Shown here: positions 48,282-57,798 of the stretch, in pieces
Position numbering within the stretch: the first letter of the stretch is position 1
Layout: each line of letters starts with the position of its first letter
Origin: Rathayibacter sp. SD072
Lineage (GTDB): Bacteria > Actinomycetota > Actinomycetes > Actinomycetales > Microbacteriaceae
Reading direction: 5' to 3'
DNA length: 64,000 nucleotides
Assembly: GCF_017355185.1 (NCBI RefSeq)
Contig: NZ_JADILJ010000014.1
Span: 1 to 64,000 of the forward strand
The notes under the pieces: generated by a model
The model's input: only the letters and a program-made list of their open reading frames with translations
Told to the model about the DNA's origin: nothing
Databases searched by the model: none
Made by a program: the position numbers and the translations under genes

Positions 48282-48310
48282 GGTGCGGGCGCCTGCTGGG
48301 CGCCCGCACC
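48282..48310 (+). terminator. Intra-operon hairpin after the binding-protein gene
   Basis: A perfect 12-bp stem, GGTGCGGGCGCC and its complement, with a 5-nt loop, starts 7 nt after the stop codon. It lies inside the operon, so it probably acts as a partial terminator or 3' stabiliser giving more binding protein than permease. Confidence 0.7.
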
Positions 48311-48366
48311 TCCCCTCCCTCTTCCGACCGTCCGGCACCGACGCCGATGAACGAAGGAACGTCTCC

Positions 48367-49329
48367 GTGGCCTCACCCGTATCGACGCCGATGCGCCCCG
48401 TCCCCCTCGCCAGGAGGCGAGCCCGCGTCCGCTGGAAGGACACCCGCGACGGCGTCCTGATGTCCGCCCCGGCGGTCCTCGGGCTCCTCGCCTTCGTCGC
48501 GGTCCCCTTCGTCGCCGCGATCGTCCTCTCGCTCTACAACGTGCAGGTCGAGCAGAGCCGCCCGGCGAAGTTCTGGGGCCTCACCAACTACGTCCGGCTC
48601 TTCACCGATCCGGTGATCTCCGGGCCCTTCCTGCGGTCGCTGGTCAACAACCTGGTCTTCGCGATCGTGGTGATCCCCGTGCAGACGGGTCTCGCGCTGC
48701 TGCTCGCGGTCCTGCTGAACCGCAAGCTCGCCGGCGTCCGCTTCTTCCGGACCTTCTTCTTCATGCCGGTCGTCTTCCCGATGGCCCTCGTCGCCGTGAT
48801 CTGGCGCCTCATCCTCGACCGCAGCTCCGACGGACTGCTGAACTCCTCCGTCACCTTCCTCACCGGCGGGCTCGTGCCCGCTCACGACTGGCTCGGGTCC
48901 TCCGCCACGGCTCTGGGCTCCGTCATCCTGCTCTCGATCTGGCAGGGCGTGGGCTTCCAGATGGTGATCCTCCTCGCCGCGCTGCAGGAGATCCCGGAGG
49001 AGCGCTACGAGGCGGCCCGGCTGGACCGGGCGAGCGGCTGGCAGCAGTTCGTGCACGTCACCGTCCCCGGCATCCGCAACACGCTGATCTTCGTCACCCT
49101 GCTGACGACGATCCTCGCGTTCCGCGTCTACGACCAGGTGTTCATCCTGATCCGCACCGCCGGCGCGAACGAGGAGGGCACCCAGACCCTGCTCTACAAC
49201 GCCACCCAGGCGATCTACGGCGAGAGCAACCTCGGACGCGCGTCCGCGATCTCCGTCGTCCTCTTCCTGATCATCGTCGTCATCACCCTGATCCAGCGTC
49301 GGGTCCTCCGCCAAGGGAGCGAGAGTTGA
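48367..49329 (+). CDS. Carbohydrate ABC transporter permease (MalF/UgpA type)
   Basis: Inner-membrane subunit of 320 residues with six membrane segments. EAA loop 'ERYEAARLDRASGWQQFVHV' with Arg in place of the usual Gly, an unusual change. GTG at 48367 with GAAGGAA 8 nt upstream. Pairs with the next gene; no ATPase gene is present. Confidence 0.92.
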   Translation: MASPVSTPMRPVPLARRRARVRWKDTRDGVLMSAPAVLGLLAFVAVPFVAAIVLSLYNVQVEQSRPAKFWGLTNYVRLFTDPVISGPFLRSLVNNLVFAIVVIPVQTGLALLLAVLLNRKLAGVRFFRTFFFMPVVFPMALVAVIWRLILDRSSDGLLNSSVTFLTGGLVPAHDWLGSSATALGSVILLSIWQGVGFQMVILLAALQEIPEERYEAARLDRASGWQQFVHVTVPGIRNTLIFVTLLTTILAFRVYDQVFILIRTAGANEEGTQTLLYNATQAIYGESNLGRASAISVVLFLIIVVITLIQRRVLRQGSES

Positions 49330-50174
49330 GCACTGCATCCGGCCGCCGGACGGCCCGCACCATCCGCGACTACGCCGTCATGATCGTCGCCGCGGCACTC
49401 ATGTTCGCGCCGATCTACTACCTCCTGATCGGCAGCCTCAAGCCGTCCTCGCAGGTCCTCGACGGCTTCGCCGGCTTCCTGCCGACGAACCTCTCCTTCG
49501 ACAACTACGCCAGCGTCTTCGCCGCGCTGAGCTCTGACGCCACCGGCCACTTCTGGCAGTTCTTCGCCAACTCGTTCGTGATCTCGTTCGTCGTCGTCGT
49601 CGCCGGCCTCGTCGTCAACTCCCTCGCCGGCTACGCCTTCGCCCGCCTCGAGTGGATCGGCCGCGACAAGGTGTTCCTGCTGATCGTCCTGCTCGTGATC
49701 GTCCCGTTCGAATCGGTCGCGATCCCGCTGATGTCCCTGCTGCAGGGCCAGCGCGACACCCTCGTCGTGCAGATGATCCCGTTCATCGCGAACGCGTTCT
49801 CGGTGTTCCTCTTCTACACGTTCTTCCTCAACGTCCCGAGGAGCATGGAGGAGGCTGCGCGCCTGGACGGCCTCGGATCGTGGGGCACGTTCCTGCGCAT
49901 CGTCGTGCCGAACTCGAAGCCCGTGTTCGCGACGGTCGCGATCCTCACCTTCCTCTCCTCGTGGGGCCAGTACCTCTGGCCCTCCCTCGTCACCTCCGAC
50001 CCGGCCGCGCGACCGCTGCCGCTGGAGATGAGCGTGTTCTCGGCGCAGGTGCCGCCCGACTGGGGACAGACCTTCGCGTTCGGCACGCTGCTCGTGCTGC
50101 CGGTGCTGATCGTCTTCCTGATCTTCCAGCGCTACTTCGTCCAGTCGGTCGCCGGCTCCGCCGTCAAGGGATGA
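49326..50174 (+). CDS. Carbohydrate ABC transporter permease (MalG type)
   Basis: Inner-membrane subunit of 282 residues with six hydrophobic segments and the EAA loop 'SMEEAARLDGLGSWGTFLRI'. The start is a TTG at 49326 that overlaps the upstream stop (TTGA), so it relies on translational coupling. Last gene of the glycosidase operon. The following 76 nt to the TetR gene show no clear terminator. Confidence 0.92.
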   Translation: MSTASGRRTARTIRDYAVMIVAAALMFAPIYYLLIGSLKPSSQVLDGFAGFLPTNLSFDNYASVFAALSSDATGHFWQFFANSFVISFVVVVAGLVVNSLAGYAFARLEWIGRDKVFLLIVLLVIVPFESVAIPLMSLLQGQRDTLVVQMIPFIANAFSVFLFYTFFLNVPRSMEEAARLDGLGSWGTFLRIVVPNSKPVFATVAILTFLSSWGQYLWPSLVTSDPAARPLPLEMSVFSAQVPPDWGQTFAFGTLLVLPVLIVFLIFQRYFVQSVAGSAVKG

Positions 50175-50250
50175 CCGGGCCCCCCGGCTGAACGGGCTCC
50201 CGCGGCGGGCGCTCGTCCTCCCGGTGCGCCGAGGACGGGGGTCGCCCTCG

Positions 50251-50826
50251 TCACCGCTGGTCGGCGACGAGGGCGACCAGCGCCGTCACCAGCTCCTCCG
50301 GCGTCGTCCGCCACATCTGCGGCGAGAGGTGCCCGCTCGCGTGCATGCTCGCGACGCCGTGGGCGCTGGTCAGCAGCATCGCTCCGAAGAGGTCGGCGCG
50401 CTCGTCGCCGACGACGCTCCCGACGATGCGGAGGAACTCGGCCTGGGCCCGTCCGGCGGCCTCGATCGCCGAGGTGGGATCCCCGGAGGGCAGCGTGAAC
50501 ATCATGCGGAACACCTCGGGCTCGTGCTGGCCGACGGCGAGGAGCGCCTCGAGGGCCGAGTGGAGGAGCGCCGCCCCGCCGCCCGGACCGGCCGGAGCGA
50601 GGGCCTCCAGATCGGCGGTGATCCTGTCCCAGCTCTCGGCGCCGACCGCGGCCAGGAGGCTCTCCTTGTCGGCGAAGTGGCGGTACGCCGCTCCGCGGGA
50701 GACCTCGGCCCGCGCGCCCACCTCGCGAAGAGTGACGTTCTGCGGTCCGCCCTCGACGAGGAGCTCGCGGGCGGCATCGAGCAGGGCGCGACGGGTCGCA
50801 GCGGCGCTTTCGAGACGACTGACCAT
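50251..50826 (-). CDS. TetR/AcrR-family regulator with WHG-type C-terminal domain
   Basis: Repressor of 191 residues. The helix-turn-helix is 'VTLREVGARAEVSRGAAYRHFADKESLLAAV' (seen in part); the C-terminal domain ends 'LLTSAHGVASMHASGHL', the WHG-like pattern. TAGAAT-N6-ATG predicts a leaderless mRNA. It is divergent from the SDR gene at 50876 and shares the palindrome 50841-50855 with it, so it probably represses both. Confidence 0.92.
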   Translation of the reverse strand: MVSRLESAAATRRALLDAARELLVEGGPQNVTLREVGARAEVSRGAAYRHFADKESLLAAVGAESWDRITADLEALAPAGPGGGAALLHSALEALLAVGQHEPEVFRMMFTLPSGDPTSAIEAAGRAQAEFLRIVGSVVGDERADLFGAMLLTSAHGVASMHASGHLSPQMWRTTPEELVTALVALVADQR

Positions 50827-50840
50827 TCCGCCATTCTACA

Positions 50841-50855
50841 GTTGACAACGTCAAC
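50841..50855. promoter_or_regulatory. TetR operator overlapping the SDR promoter
   Basis: GTTGACAACGTCAAC is a perfect palindrome (GTTGAC-N3-GTCAAC). It contains the forward -35 TTGACA (50842-50847); the matching -10 TACCTT (50864-50869) is 16 nt further and 6 nt before the SDR ATG. The reverse -10 TAGAAT (50838-50833) is adjacent. A dimer here would block both directions. Confidence 0.85.
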
Positions 50856-50875
50856 CGAGGTGCTACCTTGTTGAG

Positions 50876-51739
50876 ATGACATCGTCACCTGAATCAGAGC
50901 TCATCATCGTCACCGGCGCCTCCACCGGAATGGGGGCGGCGACCGTCCGCGAACTGGCCGCTCGCGGCCACCACGTCCTCGCCGGCGTCCGCCGCGAGGC
51001 CGACGGGGAGGAGCTGGCATCTGCGCGGATCCGCCCCGTGATCCTCGACATCACCGTGCCCGAGCAGATCGCCGACCTCGCGAGCCTCGTCGAGGCGGAC
51101 GGCCGCCCCCTCCGCGCCCTGATCAACAACGCGGGCATCGCCGTCAACGCCCCGGTCGAGGTGCTCCCGATGGCGGAGTGGCGTCGGCAGTTCGACGTGA
51201 ACTTCTTCGGGCACATCGAGGTGACCCAGGCGCTGCTGCCGGCGCTGCTGCGCAGCCGCGGACGCGTCGTCATGATGAGCTCCCTCGGCGGTCGGCTCGC
51301 GCAGCCGACCTACGGCGCCTACTCCGGGTCGAAGTTCGCCCTCGAGGCGGTCAGCGATGCGCTCCGCCGAGAGGTCGCGCCGCACGGCGTCACCGTGGCG
51401 ATCGTCGAGCCCGGAGCGGTCAGGACCGAGATGGTCGGCCGCGGAGGCGTCACGGCGCGCCAGCTGGCCGGCGGGATGACCCCGGACCAGGAGCGGCGGT
51501 ACGGCGGCCTGATGCACGCGATCCTCGCCCAGTCCGAGGGATTCCTCCGCACCGGTCGCGACGCCTCCCAGGCGGCTCGCGTCATCGCCGCCGCGGCCAC
51601 GGACGCCAGGCCGAAGACGCGCTACACGATCGGTCGCGACGCCGCGGTGCTCACGCGCCTGGCCCGGATCCTGCCGGACCGCCTCCTCGACCGCGTGCTC
51701 GCAGCCGCACTGCGGCCGAACCTCCCCGCTCAGTCCTAG
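50876..51739 (+). CDS. Short-chain dehydrogenase/reductase
   Basis: NAD(P)-dependent oxidoreductase of 287 residues with 'VTGASTGMGAATV' (cofactor), 'NNAGIAV', catalytic Ser in 'VMMSSLGG', and 'YGAYSGSKFALE' (YxxxK). TTGACA-N16-TACCTT-N6-ATG predicts a leaderless mRNA repressed by the divergent TetR. Followed 40 nt later by another SDR, so the two may modify one substrate in sequence. Substrate unknown. Confidence 0.92.
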   Translation: MTSSPESELIIVTGASTGMGAATVRELAARGHHVLAGVRREADGEELASARIRPVILDITVPEQIADLASLVEADGRPLRALINNAGIAVNAPVEVLPMAEWRRQFDVNFFGHIEVTQALLPALLRSRGRVVMMSSLGGRLAQPTYGAYSGSKFALEAVSDALRREVAPHGVTVAIVEPGAVRTEMVGRGGVTARQLAGGMTPDQERRYGGLMHAILAQSEGFLRTGRDASQAARVIAAAATDARPKTRYTIGRDAAVLTRLARILPDRLLDRVLAAALRPNLPAQS

Positions 51740-51779
51740 ACCTCACCCCCCACTCACCCTCACAGGAAAGAAGGAACCC

Positions 51780-52487
51780 GTGCCGTCCCTCTCCCAGTCC
51801 GTCGTCCTCGTCACCGGAGCGAACGGCGGCATCGGCTCGGCGTACGTGCACGCGGCGCTCGCCCGAGGCGCCGCGAAGGTCTACGCCTCCGCGCGCACGC
51901 CTCGCGAGTGGGACGACGACCGCGTCGTCCCACTCACCCTCGACGTCACCGACCCGGCCTCCCTCGCCGCCGCGGTCGCCGCGGCCTCCGACGTCACGGT
52001 GCTGATCAACAACGCGGGCGGGCTGCCGGCCACGGCGAGCATCCTCGAAGTCGTCGAGGAGGATCTGCGGCGGACGATGGAGATCAACTTCTTCGCTCCG
52101 CTGATGGTCGCGCGGGCGTTCGCCCCGATGCTGGCGGTCGCTCCGGACGCGGTGCTGATCGACATGCACTCGGTCGCGAGCTGGTACGCGTTCGGCGGCC
52201 CGTACAGCGCGTCGAAGGCGGCGCTCTGGTCCGCCACGAACTCCCTGCGCCTCGAGCTCGCCCCTCGCGGGGTCCTGGTCACGGGCGTCCACGTCGGCTA
52301 CGTCGACACGGCGATGGCGGCCCACAGCGACGACCCCAAGATGTCGCCCGCCGACCTCGTCCGCGCGGTGCTCGACGGCGTCGAGAACGGCGCCTTCGAG
52401 ATCGTGGCCGACGAGCTCAGCGCCCAGGTCAAGGCGGGCCTGGCCGCTCCGATCGAGGTGCTCTACCCGGAGGTGCTGCGCGGCTAG
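51780..52487 (+). CDS. Short-chain dehydrogenase/reductase
   Basis: NAD(P)-dependent oxidoreductase of 235 residues: 'VTGANGGIGSAYV', 'NNAGGLPA', Ser in 'IDMHSVAS', and 'YSASKAALW' (YxxxK). GTG at 51780 with AAAGAAGGAA upstream. Likely co-transcribed with the SDR at 50876. Its stop overlaps the convergent aldolase gene by 4 bp. Substrate unknown. Confidence 0.92.
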   Translation: MPSLSQSVVLVTGANGGIGSAYVHAALARGAAKVYASARTPREWDDDRVVPLTLDVTDPASLAAAVAAASDVTVLINNAGGLPATASILEVVEEDLRRTMEINFFAPLMVARAFAPMLAVAPDAVLIDMHSVASWYAFGGPYSASKAALWSATNSLRLELAPRGVLVTGVHVGYVDTAMAAHSDDPKMSPADLVRAVLDGVENGAFEIVADELSAQVKAGLAAPIEVLYPEVLRG

Positions 52488-53125
52488 CCGACGGAGGCGC
52501 TCGGAGCGAGCGCCGTCGTCGCCGCGCTGAGCGCCGTGATCCGCGCCCAGTCCTGGTCGTCGATCGCCGACTGCGGAGTGAGCCAGCTCCCTCCGACGCA
52601 CGCCACGTTCGGCAGCGCGAGGTAGTCGGCGGCGTTCCCGACCGAGATCCCGCCCGTGGGGCAGAAGGTCGCGTGCGGGATGGGGCCGCCGAGGGCGGCG
52701 AGGTAGGCCGGTCCGCCGGCGGGACCCGCCGGGAAGAACTTGAGCTCGGTCGCGCCCTCCTCCAGGGCCGTCATCACCTCGCCCACGGTCGAGACCCCGG
52801 GCAGCACCGGGACGCCGAGCGAGCGGAAGTGGCGGTGCAGCGACCGAGTGAGCCCCGGGCTCACGAGGAACTGCGCGCCCGCCGCCACCGCGGCGTCGGC
52901 CTGGTCGGCCGAGAGGACCGTGCCGGCGCCGAGGAGCATGTCGGGCACGTCCGCCGCGATCAGAGCCAGCGACTCGAGGGCGGAAGGGGTGCGGAGGGTG
53001 AGCTCGATCAGACCCACTCCGCCCGCGAGCAGCGCCCGCGCGACGGGGACGGCGTCCTCGGGGTCCAGGAGGGTGACGACGGGGATGACGGGGGACACCC
53101 GCATCACGTCCAGTTCTGTGGTCAT
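52484..53125 (-). CDS. eda: 2-keto-3-deoxy-6-phosphogluconate (KDPG) aldolase
   Basis: Cytoplasmic class I aldolase of 213 residues that splits KDPG into pyruvate and glyceraldehyde 3-phosphate. 'IELTLRTPSALE' gives catalytic Glu41 and the phosphate-binding RT; 'LLGAGTVLS' and 'ELKFFPAGP' with Schiff-base Lys129 complete the site. ATGA overlap with the mannitol-dehydrogenase-type gene upstream. Final step of the sugar-acid operon. Confidence 0.93.
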   Translation of the reverse strand: MTTELDVMRVSPVIPVVTLLDPEDAVPVARALLAGGVGLIELTLRTPSALESLALIAADVPDMLLGAGTVLSADQADAAVAAGAQFLVSPGLTRSLHRHFRSLGVPVLPGVSTVGEVMTALEEGATELKFFPAGPAGGPAYLAALGGPIPHATFCPTGGISVGNAADYLALPNVACVGGSWLTPQSAIDDQDWARITALSAATTALAPSASVG

Positions 53126-54579
53126 GCGGTGATCTCTTCTCTGATGCCTCGGGCGCCGTGCCGATCGAGGATCCGGTACCAGTCGGTGAGCAGGGCGGTG
53201 AGGACGGGGTTCTCGGCGAGGTCGGGTCCGAAGACCTTCCGGTAGCGCAGCAGCGCCGGGACGACCGCCGTCGACGAGCGGTCGTCGGGCAGGAGCGCTC
53301 TGAGCTCCGCCGCCCAGGGGTCGGCGATCTCGGTGGCGGTCGCCACGTGGTGGAGCCATGCGGCGACGCCGAGGGCCGCCCAGCGCGGTTCGCGACCGGC
53401 GGCGAGCGACGCCCGGACGGTGCTCAGCAGCCGCAGCGGGACCTTCTGCGATCCGTCGGACGCGACCTTGGCCGTCGTGTGCCCGAGAGCGGGGTTCGCG
53501 AAGCGCCGCAGCACCGACTCCGAGTAGTCCGGGCCGTCGAGCCCGGTCGGGAGGGCGATGGTCGGCAGCGCGTCGTCGGCCATCATGCTCTGCGCGGCTC
53601 GGCGGAAGGCGGGGTCGTCGACCGTCTCGGCGATCGTCGTCAGACCGGCGGCGAGCCCGAGGTAGGCGAGGAGCGAGTGACTGGCGTTGAGCAGTCGCAG
53701 CTTGGCCGACTCCCACGGCTCGACGTCGCTCGTGAGGAGCGCGCCGGCCGACTCCCAGGCGGGGCGGTCGGCGGCGAAGTCGTTCTCGAGCACCCACTGG
53801 CCGAACGGCTCGGCGACCACGCCGCCCTCGTCGCGGAGGCCCGTCCCCTGCTCGATCGCGTCGAGATCGGCTGCGGTCGTGGCGGGGACCATCCGGTCGA
53901 CCATCGTGCTCGGGAATCGCACGTTGTCCGCGATCCACTCGTGCAGCGGCGCCGACTCGACGGACGGGAGCGCCGCGGCGAAGTCGAGGACGAGGGCGCG
54001 CGTGAGGGCGCCGTTCGCCGGCAGGTTGTCGCAGGACACGACCGAGACGGGTCCGACGTCGTCGAGGAGCCGCGCCTGCAGCCCGCGGGCGATCTGCCCC
54101 ACGGCGGTGACCGGCGGGAGTCCCGAGAGGTCGGCGCGCACGTCCGGGTCGTCGGTGTCGAGCCCGCCCGTCTCGGGGCGGATCCGATAGCCCTTCTCGG
54201 TCACGGTCAGCGTGACGACCGCCGTCCTCGGATCGGCGATGCGGTCGACGACCGCCGCGGAGTCGCTCCGACCGGCGAGGACGCCGGTGACGGAGGAGAC
54301 GATCCGAGGGGGCCGGGACCCCTCGCCGCGCTCGACGACCGTGTAGAGCCCGTCCTGCGGTGACAGCTGGCGCACGACGGTGTCGGAGGTCTGCGTCACT
54401 CCGGTGATCCCCCACCGCGTGTCCCCGGTCCGGAGCGCGGCGTCCTCGGTGAAGACCGCGGTGTGGGCGCGGGCGAAGGCACCGAGGCCCAGGTGGACGA
54501 TCCCCGGTTCGATCCGCTCGCGCGGGATCGAGGGGCGCAGGCCCGCGGCGGACAGGGCCGCGAGGGAGAGGCGCGTCAT
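53122..54579 (-). CDS. uxuB: Mannitol dehydrogenase family oxidoreductase (UxuB-like, D-mannonate/fructuronate)
   Basis: Polyol-specific long-chain dehydrogenase of 485 residues. Cofactor strand 'VHLGLGAFARAHTAVF' (28-43) and catalytic Lys293-x4-Asn298-x2-His301 in 'KLRLLNASHSL'. In this operon, with ManD, KDG kinase and KDPG aldolase, it most likely interconverts D-fructuronate and D-mannonate. A mannitol or altronate role is less likely. ATGA overlaps on both sides. Confidence 0.87.
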   Translation of the reverse strand: MTRLSLAALSAAGLRPSIPRERIEPGIVHLGLGAFARAHTAVFTEDAALRTGDTRWGITGVTQTSDTVVRQLSPQDGLYTVVERGEGSRPPRIVSSVTGVLAGRSDSAAVVDRIADPRTAVVTLTVTEKGYRIRPETGGLDTDDPDVRADLSGLPPVTAVGQIARGLQARLLDDVGPVSVVSCDNLPANGALTRALVLDFAAALPSVESAPLHEWIADNVRFPSTMVDRMVPATTAADLDAIEQGTGLRDEGGVVAEPFGQWVLENDFAADRPAWESAGALLTSDVEPWESAKLRLLNASHSLLAYLGLAAGLTTIAETVDDPAFRRAAQSMMADDALPTIALPTGLDGPDYSESVLRRFANPALGHTTAKVASDGSQKVPLRLLSTVRASLAAGREPRWAALGVAAWLHHVATATEIADPWAAELRALLPDDRSSTAVVPALLRYRKVFGPDLAENPVLTALLTDWYRILDRHGARGIREEITA

Positions 54580-55520
54580 GCCCTCGCCCCCGCGTGCGCC
54601 CTGGTCTGCTCGAGGGTCGGTACGAGGCCGGTCCCGCCGCGGCCCCCGACGACGAGGGATGCGGCGGCCGCGGCGAGTGCGGTGGCCACGACGAGCGGGT
54701 CGCCGAGGACGGTGCGGGCGGTGAGGGTGCCCACGAAGGCGTCGCCGGCGCCCGTCTGGTCGACGACGAGCGGAGCGGGGACGGCGTCGACCCAGAACGA
54801 CTCGCCGGCCGTCTCGACGTGGACGCCCTTCGAGCCGCAGGTGACGGCGACGACGCCCGCGCCGAGATCGAGCAGTGCGCGGGCGGCCTCGGCCGCGGTG
54901 GCGGCGTCGAGCAGCGCCGTGGTCTCGCCGGGGAAGGAGGGGGTGATGAGCGCGGCCGAGGCGGCGATCCTCCGCAGGTCGGCCGCGGCGTCGGCGGCGT
55001 CGATGAGCCGGGGCCGGTGGTTCGGGTCGTAGACGAACCGCCGCGAGATCTCGGCGGCGTGCAGCACGAGCGAGCGGGAGGACTCCGAGATCGCGCAGGC
55101 GATGCCGCTGGCGACGACCGCTCCGGCGGAGCGGAGCACGTCGTCGTCGACGTCGTCGACCGCGAGCGTCGAGCCGACGCTGCCCGAGCGCGCGTACGAG
55201 AACTCGCGCTCGCCGTCGGGGTCGCTGTGCACGAGGTACACGCCCTGCTGGCCGCGGCGGAAGCGGAGCAGGTCGGTGGAGATGCCGAGGGCGCGCACCC
55301 GGTCGGCGACGGCGCGGCCGAGCTCGTCGTCGGTCAGGACGGCGAGCAGGCCCACCCGGGCTCCGGCGGCCGCGGCGGAGGCGGCGACGTTGAGGGCGTC
55401 GCCCGAGACCCCGAGCACCGCGGGGACGCCGTGCCCGAAGGCGCTCTCGGTGGCGACCTCGACGAGGACCTCGCCGATCGCGACGACGTCGAAGGAGGGA
55501 GTCGTGTCGACGGCGCTCAC
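54576..55520 (-). CDS. kdgK: PfkB-family sugar kinase, probable 2-keto-3-deoxygluconate kinase
   Basis: Ribokinase-fold kinase of 314 residues. '[11 protein letters not shown]' at the N-terminus, 'DPNHRPRL' (165-172; typical of KDG kinases) and 'DQTGAGDAF' with catalytic Asp260. It would phosphorylate KDG made by ManD to KDPG for the aldolase. GTG at 55520 overlaps the ManD stop (GTGA). Confidence 0.9.
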   Translation of the reverse strand: MSAVDTTPSFDVVAIGEVLVEVATESAFGHGVPAVLGVSGDALNVAASAAAAGARVGLLAVLTDDELGRAVADRVRALGISTDLLRFRRGQQGVYLVHSDPDGEREFSYARSGSVGSTLAVDDVDDDVLRSAGAVVASGIACAISESSRSLVLHAAEISRRFVYDPNHRPRLIDAADAAADLRRIAASAALITPSFPGETTALLDAATAAEAARALLDLGAGVVAVTCGSKGVHVETAGESFWVDAVPAPLVVDQTGAGDAFVGTLTARTVLGDPLVVATALAAAAASLVVGGRGGTGLVPTLEQTRAHAGARA

Positions 55521-56728
55521 CAGTCGTGCACCGATCCGTCGAGCCGGCGGTTCACCGGCAGGTACTTGGGGTCGTACGGGAAGCGCCGTGCGGCCTCCTC
55601 GTCGAACTCGATGCCCAGGCCCGGCGCGTCGCCGGGGTGCATGTAGCCGTCGTCGAAGCGGTAGCTCGAGTGGAACACCTCGTTCACCGGGTCGCGGTGG
55701 CCCATGTACTCCTGGATCCCGAAGTTCGGGATGCTCAGGTCGACGTGCAGGGCGGCCGACATCGCGATCGGCGACAGGTCGCCGGCGCCGTGGGATCCGG
55801 AGCGCACGCCGTACAGATCGGCCAGCGAGAAGATCCGGCGCAGGTGGGTGATGCCGCCGGCGTGCGACACCGAGGTGCGGATGTAGTCGATCAGCCGCTC
55901 CGTGATCAGCTGCTGGCAGTCCCAGATGGAGTTGAAGATCTCGCCCACGGCGAGGGGGGTGGTGGTGTGGCTGCGGATCAGGCGGAACGCCGACTGGTCC
56001 TCGGCCGGGGTCGGGTCCTCGATCCAGAAGGGCCGGTACGGCTCGACCGCGGCGCCGAGGCGGCCCGCCTCGATGGGGGAGAGGCGGTGGTGCACGTCGT
56101 GCAGCAGGTGCACTCCGTAGCCGAACTCCTCGCGCAGGTGCGCCATCATCGTCGGCGCGAAGTCGAGGTAGGCGGTCGTCTCCCACGAGTCCTCCTGCGG
56201 CACGTTCCCGCTCGCGGGCTCGTAGAGCTTCCCGTCCGCCGGGGCGATGCCGTAGGTCTTCTCGAGGCCCGGGATCGCGGCCTGGGCGCGGATGGCCTTG
56301 TAGCCGAGGTCGAGGTGCTCCTGGAAGTCCTCGTCGAGCTCGTCGAGCGTGGAGCCGCTGGCGTGGCCGTAGACCATCACGCCGTCGCGGGCGGCTCCGC
56401 CGAGGAGCTGGTAGACGGGCATCCCGGCGGCCTTGCCCTTGATGTCCCAGAGCGCCACGTCGATGGCCGCGATCGCGGTCATGGTGACCGGCCCCCGCCG
56501 CCAGTAGGCGCCCTTGTAGAAGTACTGCCACGTGTCCTCGATGCGGCGCGCGTCGCGGCCGATCAGGAGGGGGCAGAGGTGGTCCTCGAGGTAGGACGCG
56601 ACCGAGAGCTCGCGGCCGTTGAGGGTCGCGTCCCCGACTCCGATCACCCCGTCCTCGGTCTCGAGGACGAGCGTCACGTAGTTCCTCCCGGGGGAGGAGA
56701 CGACCACTCGGGCGTCGGTGATCTTCAC
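55517..56728 (-). CDS. manD: Mannonate dehydratase, enolase superfamily
   Basis: Enolase-superfamily dehydratase of 403 residues, the normal ManD length. ManD marks include '[19 protein letters not shown]', '[18 protein letters not shown]', 'YKAIRAQ', 'EKTYG', '[11 protein letters not shown]' with the metal-binding Asp and catalytic His, 'WIEDPTP' and 'AVGEIFNS' with metal-binding Glu residues. It dehydrates D-mannonate (or slowly D-gluconate) to 2-keto-3-deoxygluconate. GTG start overlapping the upstream stop. Confidence 0.94.
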   Translation of the reverse strand: MKITDARVVVSSPGRNYVTLVLETEDGVIGVGDATLNGRELSVASYLEDHLCPLLIGRDARRIEDTWQYFYKGAYWRRGPVTMTAIAAIDVALWDIKGKAAGMPVYQLLGGAARDGVMVYGHASGSTLDELDEDFQEHLDLGYKAIRAQAAIPGLEKTYGIAPADGKLYEPASGNVPQEDSWETTAYLDFAPTMMAHLREEFGYGVHLLHDVHHRLSPIEAGRLGAAVEPYRPFWIEDPTPAEDQSAFRLIRSHTTTPLAVGEIFNSIWDCQQLITERLIDYIRTSVSHAGGITHLRRIFSLADLYGVRSGSHGAGDLSPIAMSAALHVDLSIPNFGIQEYMGHRDPVNEVFHSSYRFDDGYMHPGDAPGLGIEFDEEAARRFPYDPKYLPVNRRLDGSVHDW

Positions 56729-57798
56729 GGTGCCACCTTCTTCACGGGGGTTCCCCCGGTCTCGGAGCGGTGCCCGCCGAGGCGGAGCATCACCTTGCTG
56801 CTGCCCGACGCGGGGTCCGCCGCGGTGCGCAGCGCCTCCTCGGCGTCGGCCAGGTCGAACTCGTGGGTCATGAGGGGCGAGAGGTCGAGGCCGTCGCGCA
56901 TCGCGGCGACCGCGTCCGTGATCTCGTCCACGAACCGGAAGCTGCCGATCCACGTGATCTCGCGGGTGACGAGGTCGCCCAGCGCGGCCGGCGCCGCAGC
57001 GCCCGGCAGGTTGCCGACCTGCACCACGATGCCGCCGCGCGCCGTGGCGTGCAGCACCGAGCCCAGCGCGGCCGGAGCGCCGGACGCCTCGAAGACGAGC
57101 TCGGAGTCCTCGGGGAGGACGTCGCCGGAGGAGACGTCGCGCGTCTCGTCGGCGCCCATGCGGCGGGCGATCTCGAGCGACGCCGCGCTCAGGTCGGCGG
57201 CGACGATGCGACCGGCGCCCGCGTGGCGGAGGGCCGCGATCACCAGGGAGCCGATGGGTCCGGCTCCGTTCACGACCACGTCCCGCCCGCGCACGTCGCC
57301 TGCGCGGCGGACCGCGTGCATCGCGACGGCGAGCGGTTCGGCGAGGGCGCCGTGCCGCGTGTCGACTCCGTCGGGCAGCGCGCGGAGCTGGTGCGCGAGC
57401 ACCGTCTTCGCCTCGCTGAATCCGCCGTCGGCGTGCGGGTGGAAGGCCGCCGAGCCGTAGTAGCGGATCGCGGGGTGGAGGTTGGTGCGGCCCGCGATCC
57501 GCTCGGGCAGGCCCGGGTCGCCGACGAGTTCGGACGGGTGGACGGTGACCGCCTGCCCGATCTCCCAGCCTTCGACGCCCTCGCCCAGCTGGGCGATGCG
57601 GCCGGCGAACTCGTGGCCGAGCACGAGCGGATCCACGAGGCGCGCGGTCCCGGAGGAGCCGTGCTTCCAGTAGCTGAGGTCGGATCCGCAGATCCCGCCC
57701 CACTCGACCGCCAGGACGACCTGGCCGGGGCCTGCGATCGGATCGGGACGCTCGTCGATCCGCAGATCGCCCGCCCCGTGCACCACGACGGCTCTCAT
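56725..57798 (-). CDS. Zinc-type alcohol dehydrogenase, L-idonate/L-gulonate 5-dehydrogenase-like, structural zinc lost
   Basis: Medium-chain dehydrogenase of 357 residues. Catalytic-zinc residues Cys37, His62, Glu63 and Glu154 are present, as are IdnD-like '[19 protein letters not shown]' and '[11 protein letters not shown]'. The four structural-zinc cysteines found in IdnD are all missing; '[16 protein letters not shown]' replaces them. In this operon it probably oxidises C5 of L-gulonate or L-idonate. ATGA overlap with the transporter gene. Confidence 0.87.
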   Translation of the reverse strand: MRAVVVHGAGDLRIDERPDPIAGPGQVVLAVEWGGICGSDLSYWKHGSSGTARLVDPLVLGHEFAGRIAQLGEGVEGWEIGQAVTVHPSELVGDPGLPERIAGRTNLHPAIRYYGSAAFHPHADGGFSEAKTVLAHQLRALPDGVDTRHGALAEPLAVAMHAVRRAGDVRGRDVVVNGAGPIGSLVIAALRHAGAGRIVAADLSAASLEIARRMGADETRDVSSGDVLPEDSELVFEASGAPAALGSVLHATARGGIVVQVGNLPGAAAPAALGDLVTREITWIGSFRFVDEITDAVAAMRDGLDLSPLMTHEFDLADAEEALRTAADPASGSSKVMLRLGGHRSETGGTPVKKVAP

